Assembly (NCBI RefSeq): GCF_016406305.1
Contig: NZ_CP066369.1
Coordinates: 3,118,501 to 3,182,500 of the forward strand
Direction: 5' to 3'
DNA from: Shewanella putrefaciens
GTDB lineage: Bacteria; Pseudomonadota; Gammaproteobacteria; Enterobacterales; Shewanellaceae
DNA: 64,000 bases
How positions within the stretch are numbered: position 1 is the stretch's first letter; the number at the start of each line of letters is the position of its first letter. The notes beneath the pieces are model-generated. The model had not been told where the DNA came from, did no database searches, and worked only from the letters and a program-made list of their open reading frames with translations. The position numbers and the translations under genes are program-made. Shown piece after piece: positions 46,732-55,384 of this stretch.

Positions 46732-47283
46732 TTATCCTCGATTAAATTTAATCATTTTCAGTAGAGTTGCATCTTTATCGATAAAGTGATGTTTTAATGC
46801 ACCAGCAGCGTGGATCACGACGAGTGCCATCAAGCTGTAGGCCGCATATTGGTGGATATCGCCCGCTATATCGGCTTGGTTTTCAAATAAAGGTCCAAAG
46901 CCTGGGAGTTCAAACCACTCAAAAACCATAATCCCCCGGCCTTCAGCCGTTGAAATTAAAATCCCTGTAAACATAATCACCAGCATTAAGCTATAAAGGG
47001 CGAAATGCGCTATATGTGCCGCCTTGACCTCCCAAGGTTGATGATTCGCCTCTGGTGCGGGCTTAGGGTTTACTAAGCGCCATAACAAACGAAATACAGT
47101 TAAAGCTAACAATAAAATCCCAATACTTTTATGTAGATGCGGCGCCGTCTTGTACCAAGCACTGTAATAGGTTAACTCCACCATCCACACACCGACTGCA
47201 AACAAACCTATGACGACTAACGCGCTCACCCAATGAGTCACCATGGCAATCAATCCATAAGCCAACTGACTATTTCGAAACAT
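46732..47283 (-). CDS. Cytochrome b561 (YceJ family)
   Basis: 183-residue integral membrane dihaem cytochrome. Four membrane segments are seen, and haem-ligand histidines are likely in [38 protein letters not shown] and [27 protein letters not shown]. The start is the ATG at 47283 ([11 protein letters not shown]), preceded by GGAG at 7-base spacing; the frame extends 19 codons to 47340. It probably oxidises quinol, and pairs with yceI. Confidence 0.9.
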   Translation of the reverse strand: MFRNSQLAYGLIAMVTHWVSALVVIGLFAVGVWMVELTYYSAWYKTAPHLHKSIGILLLALTVFRLLWRLVNPKPAPEANHQPWEVKAAHIAHFALYSLMLVIMFTGILISTAEGRGIMVFEWFELPGFGPLFENQADIAGDIHQYAAYSLMALVVIHAAGALKHHFIDKDATLLKMIKFNRG

Positions 47284-47321
47284 ACTGCGACTCCATACCC
47301 CGAGATATCCATCTATCGATG

Positions 47322-47340
47322 AAATAATTTTCATTATCAT
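47322..47340 (-). promoter_or_regulatory. Possible Fur box upstream of cytochrome b561-yceI
   Basis: On the minus strand TGATAATGAAAATTATTTC resembles the 19-bp Fur consensus (about 14 of 19 positions by eye, one arm poor). It lies 39-57 bp upstream of the chosen ATG at 47283. Far weaker than the Fur box at 26538. Confidence 0.3.
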
Positions 47341-47574
47341 AAGTCTAAATTTAAAAACTAAAATCAGTAAAAATCGCTTATATCTTTCGAAATTTTAGAA
47401 AGTAAGCCAGAAATCATGCTCTGTGAGCCCAAACCTATAGTAAACATCGGTATCTCTCTTTCTTGAAAAATACAGTTAACCAATGAAATTGGCGTTAATT
47501 CGCAGAATAAGAGATAAAAAACACCCAAGATGCGCATTAAACAGCCGAACGAGTTGTTTGTCGGGAAAAAGCAC

Positions 47575-47603
47575 TTGCAGAGGTGAAACTCCCTAGCTAA
47601 TAT
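47575..47603 (+). promoter_or_regulatory. Promoter of the first tRNA-Phe/tRNA-Thr unit
   Basis: -35 TTGCAG (47575-47580) and -10 TAATAT (47598-47603) with exact 17-bp spacing, followed by the GC-containing discriminator AGCCGC usual at stringently controlled stable-RNA promoters. Confidence 0.7.
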
Positions 47604-47671
47604 AGCCGCACTTCGAACAAGACAGCCTTGTGCAGTAAGTTAGAAGTAGTCAACTAACGCTTAGTTTAGTT

Positions 47672-47747
47672 GCCCGAATAGCTCAGTCGGTAGAGCAGAG
47701 GATTGAAAATCCTCGTGTCCCTGGTTCGATTCCGGGTTCGGGCACCA
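47672..47747 (+). tRNA. tRNA-Phe (GAA), copy 1
   Basis: 76-nt cloverleaf. The 7-bp acceptor GCCCGAA/TTCGGGC, D-loop AGTCGGTA, anticodon stem GAGGA/TCCTC with loop TTGAAAA (anticodon GAA), T-arm CCTGG-TTCGATT-CCGGG and encoded CCA all fit. Transcribed with the tRNA-Thr gene 35 bp downstream. Confidence 0.98.
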
Positions 47748-47782
47748 TTATTTTGTAGTAACAGTTTTGCAGTAAAAGTTTA

Positions 47783-47858
<76 letters not shown>

Positions 47859-47871
47859 TATAAACAAAAAA

Positions 47872-47896
47872 ACCACTCAATGAGTGGTTTTTTTGT
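47872..47896 (+). terminator. Terminator of tRNA unit 1
   Basis: AACCACTCA and TGAGTGGTT pair directly and are followed by TTTTTG. The same hairpin recurs three more times downstream. Confidence 0.88.
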
Positions 47897-47912
47897 ATCT
47901 GAAATTTGAAAT

Positions 47913-47978
47913 GCTCAATGCAGAGCGCAACTGACTTACTCTCGATAATTCCAGTAGCTCCCGAGTTCGACTCTTGGT
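47913..47978 (+). pseudogene. Decayed tRNA-Thr fragment 1
   Basis: The 3' half (CCGAGTTCGACTCTTGGTGCCGGCACCA region) matches tRNA-Thr almost exactly, but the acceptor 5' strand is gone and the anticodon arm is scrambled (CTGACTTACTCTCGATAATTCCAG). It retains GCTC-like and GAGC pieces of the D-arm. It cannot fold as a tRNA. A further hairpin of the CCACTCA type follows. Confidence 0.8.
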
Positions 47979-48169
47979 GCCGGCACCATATAAACAACGA
48001 AACCACTCAATGAGTGGCTTTTTGAGTTCTGATGGCAGAAAATTGAGCATCAAAATATCCATTACCGCCAAAATGCTAAATTTTTCAGCAATCAAAGTAA
48101 GATAAAATTGTCGAAACAAATAAATACTCGCTTTTTGTTTAATAGTTAATCAGTCGCCTAACAAAGGGC

Positions 48170-48198
48170 TTGCACAGCCAAAGCGAGCACTATATTAT
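48170..48198 (+). promoter_or_regulatory. Promoter of the second tRNA-Phe/tRNA-Thr unit
   Basis: -35 TTGCAC (48170-48175) and -10 TATTAT (48193-48198) with 17-bp spacing, followed by ACGCGCAC. The sequence around the start (GCACTTCGAACAA) is shared with unit 1. Confidence 0.75.
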
Positions 48199-48266
48199 AC
48201 GCGCACTTCGAACAAACAGGGTCTAAAGCCTTAGTTTGAAGTAGTTGACTAACGCTTAGTTTAGTT

Positions 48267-48342
48267 GCCCGAATAGCTCAGTCGGTAGAGCAGAGGATTG
48301 AAAATCCTCGTGTCCCTGGTTCGATTCCGGGTTCGGGCACCA
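48267..48342 (+). tRNA. tRNA-Phe (GAA), copy 2
   Basis: Identical by eye over all 76 bases to the copy at 47672-47747. The flanking sequence (TAACGCTTAGTTTAGTT upstream and TTATTTTGTAGTAACAG downstream) is also shared. Confidence 0.98.
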
Positions 48343-48377
48343 TTATTTTGTAGTAACAGTTTTGCAGTAAAAGTTTA

Positions 48378-48453
<76 letters not shown>

Positions 48454-48466
48454 TATAAACAACGAA

Positions 48467-48491
48467 GCCACTCCTTGAGTGGTTTTTTTGT
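48467..48491 (+). terminator. Terminator of tRNA unit 2
   Basis: GCCACTCCTTGAGTGGTTTTTTTG: the same hairpin family as after unit 1, with one changed base in the left arm. Confidence 0.8.
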
Positions 48492-48520
48492 ATCTATTTT
48501 TTGTATCTGAAATTTGAAAT

Positions 48521-48596
48521 GCTCAATGCAGAGCGCAACTGACTTACTCTCGATAATTCCAGTAGGTCCTGAGTTCGACTCTTGGTGCCGGCACCA
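48521..48596 (+). pseudogene. Decayed tRNA-Thr fragment 2
   Basis: Near copy of fragment 1: same scrambled anticodon region and an intact T-arm/acceptor 3' strand with CCA. A terminator-type hairpin follows (48607-48632). A third, still shorter remnant (GTAGAGCACAACTGACTTACTGTC) lies near 48656-48680. Confidence 0.8.
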
Positions 48597-48606
48597 TATA
48601 AACAAC

Positions 48607-48633
48607 GAAACCACTCATTGAGTGGTTTTTTGT
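48607..48633 (+). terminator. Hairpin after the second tRNA-Thr remnant
   Basis: AAACCACTCA and TGAGTGGTTT pair directly and run into TTTG. Confidence 0.75.
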
Positions 48634-48683
48634 ATCTGAAATTTGAAATGTCCAGCGTAGAGCACAACTGACTTACTGTCAGT

Positions 48684-48869
48684 TTATTTGTTTAATTCGA
48701 GTGGCATAGGCCTATCACCGGCTTGAACTTGATGTTGAACATGGCGCCAGCCTTGAGTGAGCTCACTAAGATGTGCTTTTCTCTCGGGGAAATGCATAGA
48801 AAGTTTATCGAGTACATCGATTTGCTTCTTACATAGTAATGACCAACGGTCTGCATTTGATAAGTACAT
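48684..48869 (-). CDS. Small conserved-looking hypothetical protein
   Basis: 61-residue protein beginning MYLSNADRWSLLCKKQIDVL and continuing through HFPERKAHLSELTQGWRHVQHQVQAGD. Composition looks protein-like (balanced charge, one cysteine, amphipathic helices), and AAGGAAAACGCC gives a good ribosome site. I do not recognise a family. It ends close to the last tRNA-Thr remnant and is divergent from the DUF3634 gene. Confidence 0.6.
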   Translation of the reverse strand: MYLSNADRWSLLCKKQIDVLDKLSMHFPERKAHLSELTQGWRHVQHQVQAGDRPMPLELNK

Positions 48870-49021
48870 GGCGTTTTCCTTAACTGGGGGTTACTTTTCC
48901 TTAGCCAATTAAGTCTAGACTGAAATCCTTTTATAGCCAATGCAAAATTGCGTGTTAGCGCACTGTTAAAACACCCCACTCCAGAGTATCTTTGCCTTAT
49001 AAACATAAGATAGGAGGCGTT

Positions 49022-49366
49022 ATGACAGCCGATATTTTCAAACTCATTTTTGTTGTGATTGGTTTATTTCTGGTTTACAAACTGATATTTGGCGGCAAAA
49101 AGGGGCTCACAATTTTTGAAATGCATTTTAAAGATGGCCGTATGACCCAGCATAAAGGCAAGATCCCAGAGCGCTTCGAGCGCGAATGTCGCCACATAGC
49201 TAAAGTTGAAAAATTGACCTGCACTGTAAGGGCTGAAAAATCTGGAGATGTGCGCTTACATATTTCCGCCAATGTAAGTGACAATATGAAGCAAAGGATC
49301 CGTAATCTGTTTCCCTTCGAGTATTACGATAAAAAATCCGTCGATAACAGTCGCCAAGCGGGTTAG
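49022..49366 (+). CDS. DUF3634 family membrane-anchored protein
   Basis: 114-residue protein. The start is the ATG at 49022 (MTADIFKLIFVVIGLFLVYKLIFGG) after ATAGGAGGCGTT; the frame opens 10 codons earlier. One N-terminal membrane helix is followed by a soluble domain with FEMHFKDGRMTQHKGKIPERFERECRHIA and DVRLHISANVSDNMKQRIRN, the DUF3634 pattern. Function unknown. A terminator follows. Confidence 0.85.
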   Translation: MTADIFKLIFVVIGLFLVYKLIFGGKKGLTIFEMHFKDGRMTQHKGKIPERFERECRHIAKVEKLTCTVRAEKSGDVRLHISANVSDNMKQRIRNLFPFEYYDKKSVDNSRQAG

Positions 49367-49383
49367 ATCTTTAATTTCCCCTA

Positions 49384-49412
49384 GCAACCTCAATACTTAA
49401 TTGAGGTTGCCA
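49384..49412 (+). terminator. Terminator after the DUF3634 gene
   Basis: GCAACCTCAAT and ATTGAGGTTGC are perfect arms around a short loop, followed by CATTTT. Confidence 0.8.
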
Positions 49413-49471
49413 TTTTCACCTAACCACATTGTTGTTTCTAAGCTAAAAATCCTAATCACTATGTTGGGGCA

Positions 49472-50017
49472 TTATTTTTGAATGACTAAAGTGACCTTAG
49501 CGACTGTGATGCCAAACTTGATAATATCACTCTGATTAATAATGGTATTGTCATTCACTAAGAACATCCAATCGTCGAAATGTACTTGATATTCCTCACC
49601 ATCTACGGGCAATAACATGTCGTATTTCCAACGTAGCGCACTGCCGCTAGATTGACCATCGGCGATGCCAATAATATCACCCGCGGTTCCTGAGTATCGC
49701 CCTTCCCCTAGTGCTTTAATACGCCACACACGGGTTTGAGTTTCGCCATCATCATAGACAAACCACTCATTAATGACTCCCTCACTCCCCTGCCAACTGG
49801 CTTCCATAATGACATTGAATTTACGGATCACTTTGCCACTAAAATCATGCACAATCCCAGAGGCTTTTAATGGCCCATTAAAAAATGATTCCAACACCAG
49901 TGTCGGATGAGTGTCTTTATAATCAGTCACTTCCACAGATGAACAACCAAATAACAACCCTATCATTATCAGGCCTAAAAATAGCTTGCGGCCGATAAGT
50001 CGTTTCAACAATCGCAT
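49472..50017 (-). CDS. DUF3833 lipoprotein, last gene of the photostress operon
   Basis: 181-residue lipoprotein: signal peptide with lipobox LLFGC, then DUF3833 (LVLESFFNGPLKASGIVHDFSGKVIRKFNVIMEASW; WRIKALGEGRYSGTAGDIIGIADG). These lipocalin-like proteins occur next to the Cfa/FAD-oxidoreductase/DUF1365 set in many proteobacteria, hinting at a lipid-handling role in the envelope. Overlaps the upstream DUF2878 fusion gene by 13 bases. Confidence 0.88.
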   Translation of the reverse strand: MRLLKRLIGRKLFLGLIMIGLLFGCSSVEVTDYKDTHPTLVLESFFNGPLKASGIVHDFSGKVIRKFNVIMEASWQGSEGVINEWFVYDDGETQTRVWRIKALGEGRYSGTAGDIIGIADGQSSGSALRWKYDMLLPVDGEEYQVHFDDWMFLVNDNTIINQSDIIKFGITVAKVTLVIQK

Positions 50018-51141
50018 GGTTTCTCTCCGAGTAATTGCGCCCGCAAACTCGGACGACTAGTGTCTTTCGAAAGCCAAATCGCTAAAAATGCGCCAGCAAA
50101 ATTGGCATCATGGATAACATCAAGCGGTTGATTATTAAAGAAAAATTGACTCGTTTTTCCATCTATCACTTTAAAACTTAAATGGTCGCCCTGCTTCACA
50201 TCCGGCCAAGTCGCATCTAATAAACCCAACCAACGCTGGATATCATTCTCGGCAAACCCTAGATGTTTCCATTGATCTTTTGTCGCCTCTAACAGATCTT
50301 CAGCATCAATATCGCGATAATATTCAATATCTAACAGCTGTGGATATTGCCCCTCTTGATAATGGCCAGTTAGCGTCAGCAGTCTCGCCCTATACAAGTT
50401 AAACCACAGCCAATCCATTTCTGCGCGGCCCACTTCTAAAAACGTCAGCCTTACACCGGCATCAGTCAACTCTAGAGTCCTGTTTTCAACACTAGAGGTT
50501 TTGGCCTCTACTTTTGTTAAAGGCGCAGTTAATAAACCGAGCGCCAATAAACATAAACAGCTTGAGTTCAATACCGTAAATCTACGGGCCTTGGTACTTC
50601 GATTAAATCCATAGGGATTAGCAAGTTGGATTAAAAATGGCAACAAGACCAACCAAACAAAAAATAACACGAAAGCAGAAATGACATTACCATAGGGTAA
50701 ATTCACGGCATTAAACTCTGCGCCCGCTAAATAGCTTAACCCGCCAAATATGCCTCCGAGTAACGCCTGAAATATCAGCGGTAAAGGCCGCATAAAGGCC
50801 AAGCTATGATTCAAGGTCAAAGCAAAATGCAGCCACAGACAGCCAAGCCACCAGGGGAAAAAAGCAAACTCAAACAACCCTAAAACAGCAAGTACGGTAT
50901 CTACGCCAATTCCTAAGGCTGCAACCTTTAGCATTAATAGCAAATCCACTTTGCGATACTCGTGCTTACCTAAGGCGGCTAACAAGATAAAGTGAATCAA
51001 TAACAAAGGGATAGTAAGCAGCAGTGAGCTGTTAAGCCAAAGCACGCTAGACCACCACACCAGCTGAAAACTCAGGGCGTTATAGAGAATAAAGCCCTGA
51101 TGTTTAAGAGAAACCCGAGAGTTAGCTAACACAGACTTCAT
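50005..51141 (-). CDS. Fusion of DUF2878 membrane domain and chalcone-isomerase-like domain
   Basis: 378-residue protein from the ATG at 51141 (MKSVLANSRVSLKHQGF), preceded by GAGGCAAAG; the frame extends 28 codons further. Residues about 15-190 hold six or so membrane helices in the DUF2878 pattern. After a further hydrophobic stretch (CLCLLALGLLTAPLTKVEA, like a signal peptide) residues about 215-378 resemble chalcone-isomerase-family proteins (AGVRLTFLEVGRAEMDWLWFNLYRARLL; DVIHDANFAGAFLAIWLSKDTSRPSLRAQLLG). These are separate neighbouring genes in some relatives, so this looks like a natural fusion, with the internal hydrophobic segment marking the old start. Confidence 0.8.
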   Translation of the reverse strand: MKSVLANSRVSLKHQGFILYNALSFQLVWWSSVLWLNSSLLLTIPLLLIHFILLAALGKHEYRKVDLLLMLKVAALGIGVDTVLAVLGLFEFAFFPWWLGCLWLHFALTLNHSLAFMRPLPLIFQALLGGIFGGLSYLAGAEFNAVNLPYGNVISAFVLFFVWLVLLPFLIQLANPYGFNRSTKARRFTVLNSSCLCLLALGLLTAPLTKVEAKTSSVENRTLELTDAGVRLTFLEVGRAEMDWLWFNLYRARLLTLTGHYQEGQYPQLLDIEYYRDIDAEDLLEATKDQWKHLGFAENDIQRWLGLLDATWPDVKQGDHLSFKVIDGKTSQFFFNNQPLDVIHDANFAGAFLAIWLSKDTSRPSLRAQLLGEKPCDC

Positions 51142-51230
51142 CTTTGCCTCACATTTATCTTGCTGTAAACAAAGCGGCTCATTCCAGCGAAAATGGTTAT
51201 TTCCACGAAAGTGTTGCTTAATCAAAAAAA

Positions 51231-52499
51231 TTACGTTGCATTAGGGCTAGGGAAATGATGGCTAGCAATGCGGTAGTCCGGACGCACAGCCACTAAATGC
51301 ACAGTGCTTGTGGTTCGCTCTAAAAATCCACCTTCACAATAACTTAGGTAGAATTTCCACATACGAATAAAGTCTTCGCCATAACCTAGGGTTTGGATTT
51401 CATCAACGGCATGATCGAAATTCTCATGCCAGTGCCTCAGGGTTTTGGCGTAGTCGAGCCCCATATCATCGAGCGACCAGACCACCATGTCCGTCTGTTT
51501 GGCAATATGGCCGACCATTTGACTCACTGAGGGTAAGCAACCACCGGGGAAAATATAACGCTGAATAAAATCCACACTTTTGCGATAGCTGTCATAACGT
51601 TGATCGGCAATCGTTATCGCCTGTAGCAGCATGCGCCCATCGGGTTTTAACAATGATTGCAGCTTTTTAAAGAAGCCTGGTATGTACTCATGCCCCACAG
51701 CTTCAATCATCTCGATAGAAACAACCCTGTCGTATTCGCCAGTGAGATTACGATAATCCTCGGTTAACAGTGTCACTTTATCGCTTAACCCTTCACGTTC
51801 GACGCGGGCTTTAGCATAGGCGTATTGCGCATCTGAAATTGTGGTTGTCGTTACCTGTACGCCATAATGTTTTGCCGCATAGATAGCCAGCGCGCCCCAG
51901 CCAGTACCGATCTCAAGTAAGGTTTGCCCTGGCTGTAAATCGAGGCGTTCACAAATAGTCATTAGCTTAAACTGCTGGGCTTCTTCTAAGCTGGCTTTCT
52001 CGTGGGGATAAAGCGCGCTCGAGTACAACATTTCACGGTCGAGAAATTGCTCGTACATGGCATTACCCAAATCATAATGGGCGAGAATATTGCGCTTTGA
52101 GCCCTCTTGAGAATTGCGATTAAGCACATGCTTCACACGGTTTATCATGCCAGTTAACCAAGAGAATTTGGCTTCAATCCTATCGAGTAAGGCTAAATTG
52201 CGGGCAAACAGTTGCACGACTTTGGTGAGATCTGGGCTCGTCCAATGGCTTTGAATATAAGCTTCACCGGCACCAATGGAGCCTGAAAGCATGATTTGAC
52301 GATAAAAACTTGGGTGTTTAACCACAAGTGTCGCGTGTAAATCGCTATGACTCTCACCAAAACGATAACTCTTGTCGCCCTCAACTAAGGTCAAGCAGCC
52401 GTGGGGCAAACTTTCCAGCGCCTTAAGCAAGACTTTACGCGCAATACTGTCGGGCAGTTTCCCTGTGGTGACTGAGGTTTGCGAAGCCGTATTTTCCAT
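51231..52499 (-). CDS. cfa: Cyclopropane-fatty-acyl-phospholipid synthase family methyltransferase
   Basis: 422-residue SAM-dependent enzyme acting on unsaturated acyl chains of membrane phospholipids. The start is the ATG at 52499 (MENTASQTSV), preceded by GGAGAAATAAC. SAM motif LLEIGTGWGALAIYAAKHYG, NILAHYDLGNAMYEQFLDREMLYSSALYP and SIEMIEAVGHEY are typical. Given its FAD-oxidoreductase neighbour, it may be the methylase type (UfaM-like) that makes methylated, furan-fatty-acid precursors rather than a true cyclopropane synthase; the sequence alone does not decide. Confidence 0.9.
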   Translation of the reverse strand: MENTASQTSVTTGKLPDSIARKVLLKALESLPHGCLTLVEGDKSYRFGESHSDLHATLVVKHPSFYRQIMLSGSIGAGEAYIQSHWTSPDLTKVVQLFARNLALLDRIEAKFSWLTGMINRVKHVLNRNSQEGSKRNILAHYDLGNAMYEQFLDREMLYSSALYPHEKASLEEAQQFKLMTICERLDLQPGQTLLEIGTGWGALAIYAAKHYGVQVTTTTISDAQYAYAKARVEREGLSDKVTLLTEDYRNLTGEYDRVVSIEMIEAVGHEYIPGFFKKLQSLLKPDGRMLLQAITIADQRYDSYRKSVDFIQRYIFPGGCLPSVSQMVGHIAKQTDMVVWSLDDMGLDYAKTLRHWHENFDHAVDEIQTLGYGEDFIRMWKFYLSYCEGGFLERTTSTVHLVAVRPDYRIASHHFPSPNAT

Positions 52500-52500
52500 G

Positions 52501-53340
52501 TTATTTCTCCATCTGAGCTGGATGCGGCACAAAGGGCACACGTTTGAAGAAGAGTTTTAACGCTTGCCAATATATTCCGAAGAAGATCTTGAGCGTCATA
52601 AAAGGGAAGCGAAACAATAGCGTCCGTAAATTGGCCGCCGTGATCGGTTGGCGTTTCATCACAAGATTGGCATTAAACAGTTTTTTGCCATTCTCTTGCA
52701 TCGACTTGTTTTCAATACCAATATTTAAAACCTCACCCGGCGCAGACACATGCCAGAGATAACGCATATCTAGGGTCATAAAGGGGGAAACGTGAAACAC
52801 TTTATCTGAAGCTTTAGGCGCGGCTAAATCCACTAAATAGCAATGGCGCTGATCCCAAGGCGTGTTACTCACTTCGGCCAACATATATAAAGGCGTTTGA
52901 TCTTGATAACAAAAGTAGAAATTAACCGGGCTAAAATACAGGCCGAAATGGCGGATCTGCCCCACAAACAAGACTCTATTACACAGCTTATCTGCGCCTA
53001 ACTCGGCCACTTGCGCCAGTACGCGACTCTTGAGTGCCGCGGCGCTCGGATCGACAACAGCCACTTCACCACTATGATTGGATTTGCTCGTAAAAGTCGT
53101 TAAATAATCCCTTGGATTAAACCTCAATAAAGCGCGGCGTTGACTGGCAAAAATTCGCCCCATAGCACTAATCCTATCGACTTCATCTAAGTCAATCGCC
53201 AGCAGCGCCATGGCATAACTAAAGCTATGTTTAATTGGTGTAAAACGGCTGTGGGATACTGTGCCGTAATAAATACCACTATTAAGCTCTGTCATATTTA
53301 GATCGGTCATATTTAGATCGGTCATATTTAGATCGGTCAT
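52501..53340 (-). CDS. DUF1365 protein with repeated start codons
   Basis: 279-residue protein. DUF1365 spans nearly all of it: [55 protein letters not shown] and [22 protein letters not shown]. Function unknown, but it is a constant partner of the Cfa-type and FAD genes. The coding start overlaps the FAD gene stop (ATGA). The first 20 residues are four 5-residue repeats, MTDLN three times then MTELN, so four in-frame ATGs exist; the first is chosen because of the overlap. Confidence 0.88.
   Translation of the reverse strand: MTDLNMTDLNMTDLNMTELNSGIYYGTVSHSRFTPIKHSFSYAMALLAIDLDEVDRISAMGRIFASQRRALLRFNPRDYLTTFTSKSNHSGEVAVVDPSAAALKSRVLAQVAELGADKLCNRVLFVGQIRHFGLYFSPVNFYFCYQDQTPLYMLAEVSNTPWDQRHCYLVDLAAPKASDKVFHVSPFMTLDMRYLWHVSAPGEVLNIGIENKSMQENGKKLFNANLVMKRQPITAANLRTLLFRFPFMTLKIFFGIYWQALKLFFKRVPFVPHPAQMEK
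53281..53340. repeat. 15-bp tandem repeat at the DUF1365 start
   Basis: Four head-to-tail units: ATTTAGATCGGTCAT at 53296-53310, 53311-53325 and 53326-53340, and a diverged copy at 53281-53295. On the coding strand each supplies an in-frame ATG. Copy-number changes would keep the reading frame but add or remove start codons. Confidence 0.95.
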
Positions 53341-54587
53341 AGACTGATACCAAAATGGGCGCACACATCCAGTGCACTGCGGACCCCATCTTCATGGAAC
53401 CCATTGTGCCAATAGGCGCCAGCAAAATGGGTATGATTTTGACCGGAGATTTCCTCACGGCGACCCTGCGCCCTAAGGCTAGCTTCGTTAAACACTGGGT
53501 GGGCATAATTGAAGCGGCGTATGACTTTTGCCTCATCAATCAACTCTGACTGATTTAAAGTGACACAAAAGGTCGGTGCATTGGCTGGCAACTGTTGCAG
53601 TATGTTCATGTTGTAAGTCACTGATGCAGGGCGTTTTAGATTGCCATCTAATCGATAGTTCCAACTCGCCCAGGCGGCTTTTCGCTTAGGCAAGATACTT
53701 GTATCTGTGTGCAACACCACATCGTTATTCTGGTAGTTGAGATCGCCTAAGATGGCGCTCTCTTTGGGCGTAGGATCCTTTAACATCCGCAGTGCTTGGT
53801 CGCTATGGCAGGCTAAAATCACCTCATCGAATTCCAACCATTCACCGTGGACTTGTAACTTCACCCCATTGCCATAGCGTTCAATACCTGTCACGGGGGA
53901 GTTAAGGCGAATATTGTTTTTAAAGGGCGCTATAAGATCAGGAATATAGCTACGCGAGCCCCCCTTTAGCACATACCACTGGGGTCTATCACTGACATTT
54001 AATAATCCATGGTGCTGGAAGAAACGAATAAAAAACTTCAACGAAAACGCACGCATATCTTCTATGCTCGAAGACCAAATCGCCGCGCCCATAGGCAAAA
54101 TATAATGTTCGGCGAAAAATGGTGAAAAGTTTTCATTGTCTAAATAATCACCTAAGTTACCTTCGGGATAAATATCCTGTTGATAGAGTGCCTTACAGCC
54201 TTTATTGAAGCGTAAAATTTCTTTTAAAAAGGCCCAAAAGCGTGGATTCAGGAGGTTACGCTTTTGGGCAAACAAACTACCTAAATTGTGGCCATTGTAT
54301 TCAAGCCCAGTCAGGGCGTTATGCACGCTAAAACTCATCTCAGTCGGTAATATAGTGACGTTAAGGCGAGCTAATAAACGTTCAAATCGTGGATAGGTTC
54401 TGTCATTAAACACAATAAAACCTGTGTCTATAGCGTAGGTTTGCCCTTGATGTTCCACATCGACCGTTGCTGTGTGGCCGCCGATATAGTCATTGCCCTC
54501 AAACACTGTGACCTTGTGCGATTCACTTAATAGATGGCCGCAGGTTAAGCCTGAAATGCCAGTGCCGACGATAGCGATATTTTTCAT
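53337..54587 (-). CDS. FAD-dependent amine-oxidase-like oxidoreductase
   Basis: 416-residue flavoprotein. The FAD motif [19 protein letters not shown] is at the N-terminus, with [16 protein letters not shown] and [19 protein letters not shown] next; the C-terminus has [21 protein letters not shown], the second flavin-binding segment. Homologues next to Cfa-type genes include a Rhodobacter enzyme (UfaD) needed for furan fatty acids. Overlaps SDR upstream and DUF1365 downstream by 4 bases each. Confidence 0.88.
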   Translation of the reverse strand: MKNIAIVGTGISGLTCGHLLSESHKVTVFEGNDYIGGHTATVDVEHQGQTYAIDTGFIVFNDRTYPRFERLLARLNVTILPTEMSFSVHNALTGLEYNGHNLGSLFAQKRNLLNPRFWAFLKEILRFNKGCKALYQQDIYPEGNLGDYLDNENFSPFFAEHYILPMGAAIWSSSIEDMRAFSLKFFIRFFQHHGLLNVSDRPQWYVLKGGSRSYIPDLIAPFKNNIRLNSPVTGIERYGNGVKLQVHGEWLEFDEVILACHSDQALRMLKDPTPKESAILGDLNYQNNDVVLHTDTSILPKRKAAWASWNYRLDGNLKRPASVTYNMNILQQLPANAPTFCVTLNQSELIDEAKVIRRFNYAHPVFNEASLRAQGRREEISGQNHTHFAGAYWHNGFHEDGVRSALDVCAHFGISL

Positions 54588-55384
54588 AAACTTGGGTCCT
54601 TAAACGGCTTGGCTTGAGTATCGTTTGCAATCATTTTTTGCCACACAAAGGCAGGTAAAAACGACATCAATTTCAATAGATAAGTAAAACGTCGCGGGAA
54701 ATGGATCTCGCGCCTGCCAGCATTAAGGCCCTCGCGTATCGCCTTAGAAGCGGTTTGCACACTCACTTGCATTGGCATAGAAAAATCATTTTTGGCCGTC
54801 AGTGGCGTTGCCACAAAACCTGGGCAAATCAAGCTCACGCCTATGTCATTCTTGGCAAGATCGAGGGCGAGACTCGAGGCTAAATACTGCACGCCAGCTT
54901 TGGAGGCGCCGTAGGCTTCGGCGCGTGGGAAAGGCAAGTAAATGGCGCTAGAACTCATTAAGCCAATGCGCGACCCCCTTGGCATTAAAGGTAAAAATGC
55001 CCCAAGGCAGTATCCCATCGCGATCAAATTGGTATGGACTATGCGCTCGAACAATAGATCATCGAAAGCCTTAGCATCGTCTATATATTCACAACTGCCC
55101 GCGTTTAAAATCACCAAATCGAGCTGACTATCGGTCTGCGCCAATAACTCGGCTAAATCTTGGCCAGCTTGTTGAACTTGGTCGCGCTGGGATATATCGA
55201 AAATTAACAGCGTGGCACCAGGGAGTTCATTCAAGGCTAACGCCTCTAACCTTTGCTGCGATCGGCCACAGGCGATCACATGCCAACCTAAAGCTAAATA
55301 GTCCTTAGCCAGTTGCAACCCAATACCTGAGCTTGCGCCTGTGATCAGCACTGTATTCATTTTCATCGGCTTAACGGCGTCCAT
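54584..55384 (-). CDS. Short-chain dehydrogenase/reductase
   Basis: 266-residue NAD(P)-dependent oxidoreductase. The cofactor motif TGASSGIG is near residue 15, NAG in VILNAGSCEYIDDA, and the catalytic Y-x3-K in AYGASKAGVQYLASSLA. Its ATG shares a base with the preceding stop (TAATG), so the full 266-residue form is favoured, although MNTVLITG at 55360 is also possible. Substrate unknown; the operon context suggests a lipid-related carbonyl. Confidence 0.9.
   Translation of the reverse strand: MDAVKPMKMNTVLITGASSGIGLQLAKDYLALGWHVIACGRSQQRLEALALNELPGATLLIFDISQRDQVQQAGQDLAELLAQTDSQLDLVILNAGSCEYIDDAKAFDDLLFERIVHTNLIAMGYCLGAFLPLMPRGSRIGLMSSSAIYLPFPRAEAYGASKAGVQYLASSLALDLAKNDIGVSLICPGFVATPLTAKNDFSMPMQVSVQTASKAIREGLNAGRREIHFPRRFTYLLKLMSFLPAFVWQKMIANDTQAKPFKDPSL

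Larger units (their letters stand above)
47859..48266. other. Spacer between tRNA units
   Basis: Contains terminator 1, the first tRNA-Thr remnant, a second terminator-type hairpin near 47999-48025, unassigned AT-rich sequence, and then the promoter of the second tRNA unit. No protein-coding gene is supported. Confidence 0.6.
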
